From positions 141,104-205,103 of the forward strand of contig JAIETM010000005.1 in the NCBI GenBank assembly GCA_019745155.1: a stretch of 64,000 bases of DNA, written 5' to 3'. A model generated the notes under the pieces. That model had not been told where the DNA came from. It searched no databases and worked only from the letters and a program-made list of their open reading frames with translations. The DNA comes from Chitinophagaceae bacterium. Lineage in GTDB: Bacteria; Bacteroidota; Bacteroidia; Chitinophagales; Chitinophagaceae. Below, piece after piece: positions 61,050 to 64,000 of the stretch. How positions within the stretch are numbered: position 1 is the stretch's first letter; every line of letters begins with the position of its first letter. Made by a program: the position numbers and the translations under genes.

Positions 61050-62390
61050 ATGCATACCGCATTCCAACAAATCATGGCCGCACAATTTCCTTTTGTGCAG
61101 CGCCAGCATACCATCCTGCTTGCTATTAGTGGTGGAGTTGATTCTGTGGTATTGGCTAATCTGTTGGTGAATGCTGGCTTTCAAATTAAGTTGGCACATA
61201 TGAATTTCCAATTACGCGGCGAGGAGAGTCTGCGTGATGAACAATTCGTTCAAGATTTCGCCAAGCAAAGAAATTTGGTTTGCCATATCAAGCGGGTTGA
61301 TACCCGATCTTTCATGAAGCAGTATAACATGGGTGTGCAGGAAGCAGCCCGTGTATTGCGGTATCAATGGTTTGAAGCATTGATGCACAATCGAAAACTT
61401 GATTATCTGGCTACTGCCCATCATGCAGATGATCAGCTGGAGACAGTGCTATGGCATTTTTTTCGCGGTACAGGTATCAACGGATTGAAGGGGATGGATG
61501 CATATTCGCCTAAACAAAAATTGATTCGTCCCTTGCTGTCATTTCATAAAGACGCTATTCTTGCACAAGCAAAAAATGATGGATTGGTTTTTGTGGAAGA
61601 TAGTAGCAATGCCGATAGTGATTACACTAGAAACTTCTTTAGAAATGAAGTATTGCCCTTGATTGAATCGCGGATGCCGCAAGCAAAACAACAAGCGTTA
61701 CAGACCATTCAGTATTTACAGGATAATGCTATCATCCTCAAGCATACAATTGATCAGTGGAAAAAGAAACTCTTGATCGCTGATGGCGTGCAATATCGTA
61801 TCCCTATTTTATTGTTGCAAGAATATCCCGCTTGGACTACTGTATTGTGGGAACTACTTCAAGCTTTTGATTTTACAGCCGGACAGCATGCAGAGATTAT
61901 CAAGTTATTGCAGGCGGACAATAGCAGTTATGTAAGTGGTGAGATGTATCGTGTGATTAAAGATCGTAAGCACTTGCTGATTGCTCCAATAAAGGCTTCA
62001 GGTGACCCACAAACATTGTTAATTGAAGCGGGACAAACGAGTATTTCATTTCCATTAGGCGAGTTGCTGATTCAACAAACAGCAGTGCCGAAAGAAATCA
62101 GTGCAGATCCAATGCTTGCATTGATTGATGCAAGTGTATTAGCATTCCCATTATTGTTGCGTCCATGGCGGGTAGGCGATTATTTCTATCCCCTCGGTAT
62201 GCGCAAGAAGAAAAAGTTGAGTCGGTTCTTTGGCGATATCAAATTGTCACGCACTGAAAAAGAACAAGCCTGGGTGATTGAATCCAATAAAAAGATTGTT
62301 TGGATTCTTGGTCATCGTATTGACGATCGATTTAAAATTACGACGCAGACAAATCAGGTTGTACAGATCCGCTTTAAAAAGAACGCATAA
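61050..62390 (+). CDS. tilS: tRNA(Ile)-lysidine synthase
   Basis: Changes C34 of tRNA-Ile(CAU) to lysidine so that it reads AUA. 446 residues. The PP-loop ATPase motif is LLAISGGVDSVVLANLL, with HMNFQLRGEESLRDEQF and ATAHHADDQLETVLWHFFRGTG in the N-terminal domain. The C-terminal TilS domains include RPWRVGDYFYPLGMRKKKKLSRFF. The ATG at 61050 follows glnS by 5 bases; an earlier ATG at 61017 would overlap glnS by 28 bases and is less likely. It overlaps the rhomboid gene end by 17 bases. Confidence 0.95.
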   Translation: MHTAFQQIMAAQFPFVQRQHTILLAISGGVDSVVLANLLVNAGFQIKLAHMNFQLRGEESLRDEQFVQDFAKQRNLVCHIKRVDTRSFMKQYNMGVQEAARVLRYQWFEALMHNRKLDYLATAHHADDQLETVLWHFFRGTGINGLKGMDAYSPKQKLIRPLLSFHKDAILAQAKNDGLVFVEDSSNADSDYTRNFFRNEVLPLIESRMPQAKQQALQTIQYLQDNAIILKHTIDQWKKKLLIADGVQYRIPILLLQEYPAWTTVLWELLQAFDFTAGQHAEIIKLLQADNSSYVSGEMYRVIKDRKHLLIAPIKASGDPQTLLIEAGQTSISFPLGELLIQQTAVPKEISADPMLALIDASVLAFPLLLRPWRVGDYFYPLGMRKKKKLSRFFGDIKLSRTEKEQAWVIESNKKIVWILGHRIDDRFKITTQTNQVVQIRFKKNA

Positions 62391-63018
62391 AGTCCATCAC
62401 CTGGCGGATAAAACTTTCCAAAGGATCAAATCCTTTAAAGAAAACAGAAGCAATCAGGATGAACACAATACCTGATACAGCGCCCCAGATATGTGCTGAG
62501 TGATTCACATTGTCCCCGCCACGTTTTTCCATATAGGCTGAACCAATCAGATATATTGGTGCGAATACGAATCCAGGAATGATTGGTGGCAGAATGAATA
62601 AACCAATCTTGATAGTAGGATAGAGGAAGATGCCTGCAAAGACAATGGCTGAAACAGCACCCGAAGCACCCAGACTTCTATACCAATAATCATCCTTGTG
62701 TTTGATATAGGTAGGCACCACACTAACAATAGTTGCGAGAAAATATAACAGTAGGTACATCACCGTACCTAAACCTGGATATATCTGTGAGAATGCTTGC
62801 TCTACAATATCGCCGAACATATACAGCGATAGCATATTGAACAGTAAGTGTGTGATATCAGCATGAATAAAGCCACAGGTAATGAAACGGTACCACTGGT
62901 TTTTAGTCTTGATGATGGCTGGTTGAAAGATCAGGTCATCAATCGTTTTATGATTGGAGAATGCTGGAAAAGAAATAATCGTGGTGAGTATGATAATTGA
63001 TAATGTAGAATTGATCAT
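62374..63018 (-). CDS. Rhomboid-family intramembrane serine protease
   Basis: 214 residues with about six membrane helices. The catalytic serine is in LGASGAVSAIVFAG, the partner histidine in VNHSAHIWGAVSGI, and FIHADITHLLFNMLSLYMFG carries the conserved HxxxN. It cleaves transmembrane substrates within the membrane; targets are unknown. A TAATTTTG -7 box ends 4 bases before its ATG. It is convergent with tilS. Confidence 0.93.
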   Translation of the reverse strand: MINSTLSIIILTTIISFPAFSNHKTIDDLIFQPAIIKTKNQWYRFITCGFIHADITHLLFNMLSLYMFGDIVEQAFSQIYPGLGTVMYLLLYFLATIVSVVPTYIKHKDDYWYRSLGASGAVSAIVFAGIFLYPTIKIGLFILPPIIPGFVFAPIYLIGSAYMEKRGGDNVNHSAHIWGAVSGIVFILIASVFFKGFDPLESFIRQVMDFMRSF

Positions 63019-63022
63019 AGCG

Positions 63023-63030
63023 CAAAATTA
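63023..63030 (-). promoter_or_regulatory. -7 promoter box of the rhomboid gene (TAATTTTG)
   Basis: Exact TAnnTTTG on the minus strand, 4 bases before the ATG at 63018, within the 15-base gap to rlmH. Confidence 0.5.
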
Positions 63031-63033
63031 GGG

Positions 63034-63507
63034 CTAAACATGATGGTATTTTTCATTGCGGTTGATGCTGCAGGCGCGATAGACTTGTTCTGCAAGTATC
63101 AGGCGCACCAGCATATGCGGGAATACCAATTTGGAAAGGCTCCAGGTAAACTGTGCTCTTTGCTGAATGGTACTGTCCACTCCAAAAGCACCGCCAATCA
63201 AAAAAACAATTCGCTTAGTACTTTCATTAGCGCGTTGTTGCAAGAGATTGGCCAGTTCGGGTGAGCTGATGTTTTTGCCTCTTTCATCTAATAAAATGAG
63301 GAAATCATCAGGTTGCAGTTGTTGCAGCACCAATTCAGCTTCTGCTTTTTTGAGGGCTGCTTCATTCAATGAAGCAGCGTTCTTGGGTGGTGCAATTATT
63401 TTCCATTCCACGCCATAGTATTTCTGAATCCGTTGGGTAAACTCTTCCACACCAGCTTTCACCAAAGCTTCATGTGGTTTGCCAACAGATGCCAGTACGA
63501 TTTTCAT
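63034..63507 (-). CDS. rlmH: 23S rRNA (pseudouridine1915-N3)-methyltransferase
   Basis: SPOUT methyltransferase acting on helix 69 of assembled 70S ribosomes. 157 residues, standard length. LILLDERGKNISSPELA and IVFLIGGAFGVDSTIQQRA form the knotted SAM site, and the C-terminus YRACSINRNEKYHH is characteristic. A TACTTTTA box ends 4 bases before its ATG. Confidence 0.96.
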   Translation of the reverse strand: MKIVLASVGKPHEALVKAGVEEFTQRIQKYYGVEWKIIAPPKNAASLNEAALKKAEAELVLQQLQPDDFLILLDERGKNISSPELANLLQQRANESTKRIVFLIGGAFGVDSTIQQRAQFTWSLSKLVFPHMLVRLILAEQVYRACSINRNEKYHHV

Positions 63508-63511
63508 GTGG

Positions 63512-63519
63512 TAAAAGTA
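63512..63519 (-). promoter_or_regulatory. Putative -7 box of rlmH (TACTTTTA)
   Basis: One mismatch (last base) from TAnnTTTG on the minus strand, 4 bases before the rlmH ATG. Confidence 0.35.
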
Positions 63520-63545
63520 CGTGATTCGTGCGCGGTTTTAATCTG

Positions 63546-63616
63546 GTGGACTTTAGTCCACAGTATATGTATTAATTAAAGCAATAGATGTATTTCCCCG
63601 GACTTCAGTCCGAGGT
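63546..63616. repeat. Pair of REP-like palindromes
   Basis: GTGGACTTTAGTCCAC (63546-63561) and CCGGACTTCAGTCCGAGG (about 63598-63615) are two short palindromes of the same ACTTCAGT-loop type, upstream of rlmH. Confidence 0.6.
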
Positions 63617-63640
63617 GAAAGGTGATGCGTATTTAGGCAA

Positions 63641-64000
63641 TTTTTGGTCACCCGACCAACAATTAGATGTCTACAATTAGAATCGGACGCTGAAAGCGTC
63701 CAATATCAATAGAGTCATTCGTGTGAATTCAATACACAACCCTGAATGGGTTGAATAAAATGTCGCGGTGAGGACACCGCTTTGGGATTGATAAATATTA
63801 CTTCGTGATCTCTGGCCATTGTTGGTCGCCCGACCAACAATAAAAGTAATGCAACTAGAATCGGACGCTGAAGGCGTCCAATATGAATAGTCATACGTGT
63901 GAATCCGATAAACAACCCTAAAGGGGTTGAATAAAATGTCGCGGTGAGGACACCGCTTTGGGATTGATAAATATTACTTCGTGATCTCTGGCCATTGTTG
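63641..64000. repeat. Tandem array of 177-bp palindrome-rich units
   Basis: Two near-identical units are visible and a third begins at the window edge. Each holds, in order: GGTCG(A)CCCGACC, CGGACGCTGAAGGCGTCC, an ACCCT(GA)A(T/G)GGGGTTGAATAAAA hairpin, and GCGGTGAGGACACCGC. AATCGGACGC recurs at 63681 and 63859 (178 apart); TGTCGCGGTG at 63761 and 63937 (176 apart). There is no protein-coding character. The palindrome types are like REP elements. Confidence 0.85.

Noticed and set aside
63641..64000. CRISPR array
   Set aside because: The repeat period is about 177 bases with internal palindromes and no unique spacers of constant length; no cas genes are nearby.

Overview
The window reads as a chromosomal segment of a Bacteroidota bacterium, most likely in or near the family Chitinophagaceae. 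This is inferred from gene families and signals, not from a database search. The signals are: promoters of the Bacteroidota type (-7 box TAnnTTTG) instead of -10 boxes; a type IX secretion C-terminal domain on a giant NHL-repeat protein; the alternative GlmU-like protein typical of this phylum; DUF4199, OstA-like and BT_3928-like families; and few Shine-Dalgarno sites. Most of the window is ordinary housekeeping DNA with dense, short-spaced operons. It is interrupted by AT-rich accessory patches and repeat-filled gaps.

Layout. 0.2-9.1 kb: pruA, a prenyl-synthase-like protein, the GlmU-like protein, tpiA, a hemerythrin, tsaC/sua5, an inward-rectifier K+ channel and lepA. 9.0-12.6 kb: an accessory patch. 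A Bro-N gene sits between two copies of the lepA 3' end, followed by three AT-rich unknown genes, one of which looks like an exported WYL-type domain. 12.6-14.9 kb: an alcohol dehydrogenase flanked by mosaic intergenic repeats. 14.9-22.7 kb: one long minus-strand operon. It carries a dihydroorotase-like protein that has lost its metal ligands, DUF4199, two glycosyltransferases and the full GDP-D-glycero-alpha-D-manno-heptose set (kinase, isomerase, nucleotidyltransferase, phosphatase). 22.8-39.5 kb: tRNA-Pro, a beta-barrel protein, ndk, nrnA, a lipoprotein FKBP, folP, a DUF1599/DoxX/permease operon, DUF721-recF, pyrR-pyrB-coaD, a thioesterase, pyrE, an M28 peptidase and DUF2200. 39.5-41.4 kb: a second AT-rich patch with one methyltransferase. 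41.4-47.4 kb: RNase P RNA, the 1574-residue NHL-repeat secreted protein and a DUF6671 protein. 48.0-63.5 kb: prfB with its programmed frameshift, nhaA, an outer-membrane biogenesis block (OstA/LptA-like, MCE protein, amidase, LptD), plsC, ung, tRNA-Arg, glnS, tilS, a rhomboid protease and rlmH. 63.5-64 kb: a tandem array of palindrome-rich 177-bp units that runs off the window.

The genes connect in three ways. Pyrimidine synthesis is scattered over pyrR-pyrB, pyrE and the dead dihydroorotase. Envelope construction appears in the heptose/glycosyltransferase operon, the LptA/LptD/MCE/amidase block and plsC. Translation is represented by lepA, prfB, glnS, tilS, tsaC, rlmH, rnpB and two tRNAs.

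The points most worth a second look are the duplicated lepA end around the Bro-N gene, the repeated placement of -7 boxes only 4-7 bases before start codons (suggesting leaderless mRNAs), the degenerate dihydroorotase, the prenyl-synthase-like protein and the exported WYL-like protein. I found no CRISPR array, no integrase, no recognisable transposase and no complete defence system.
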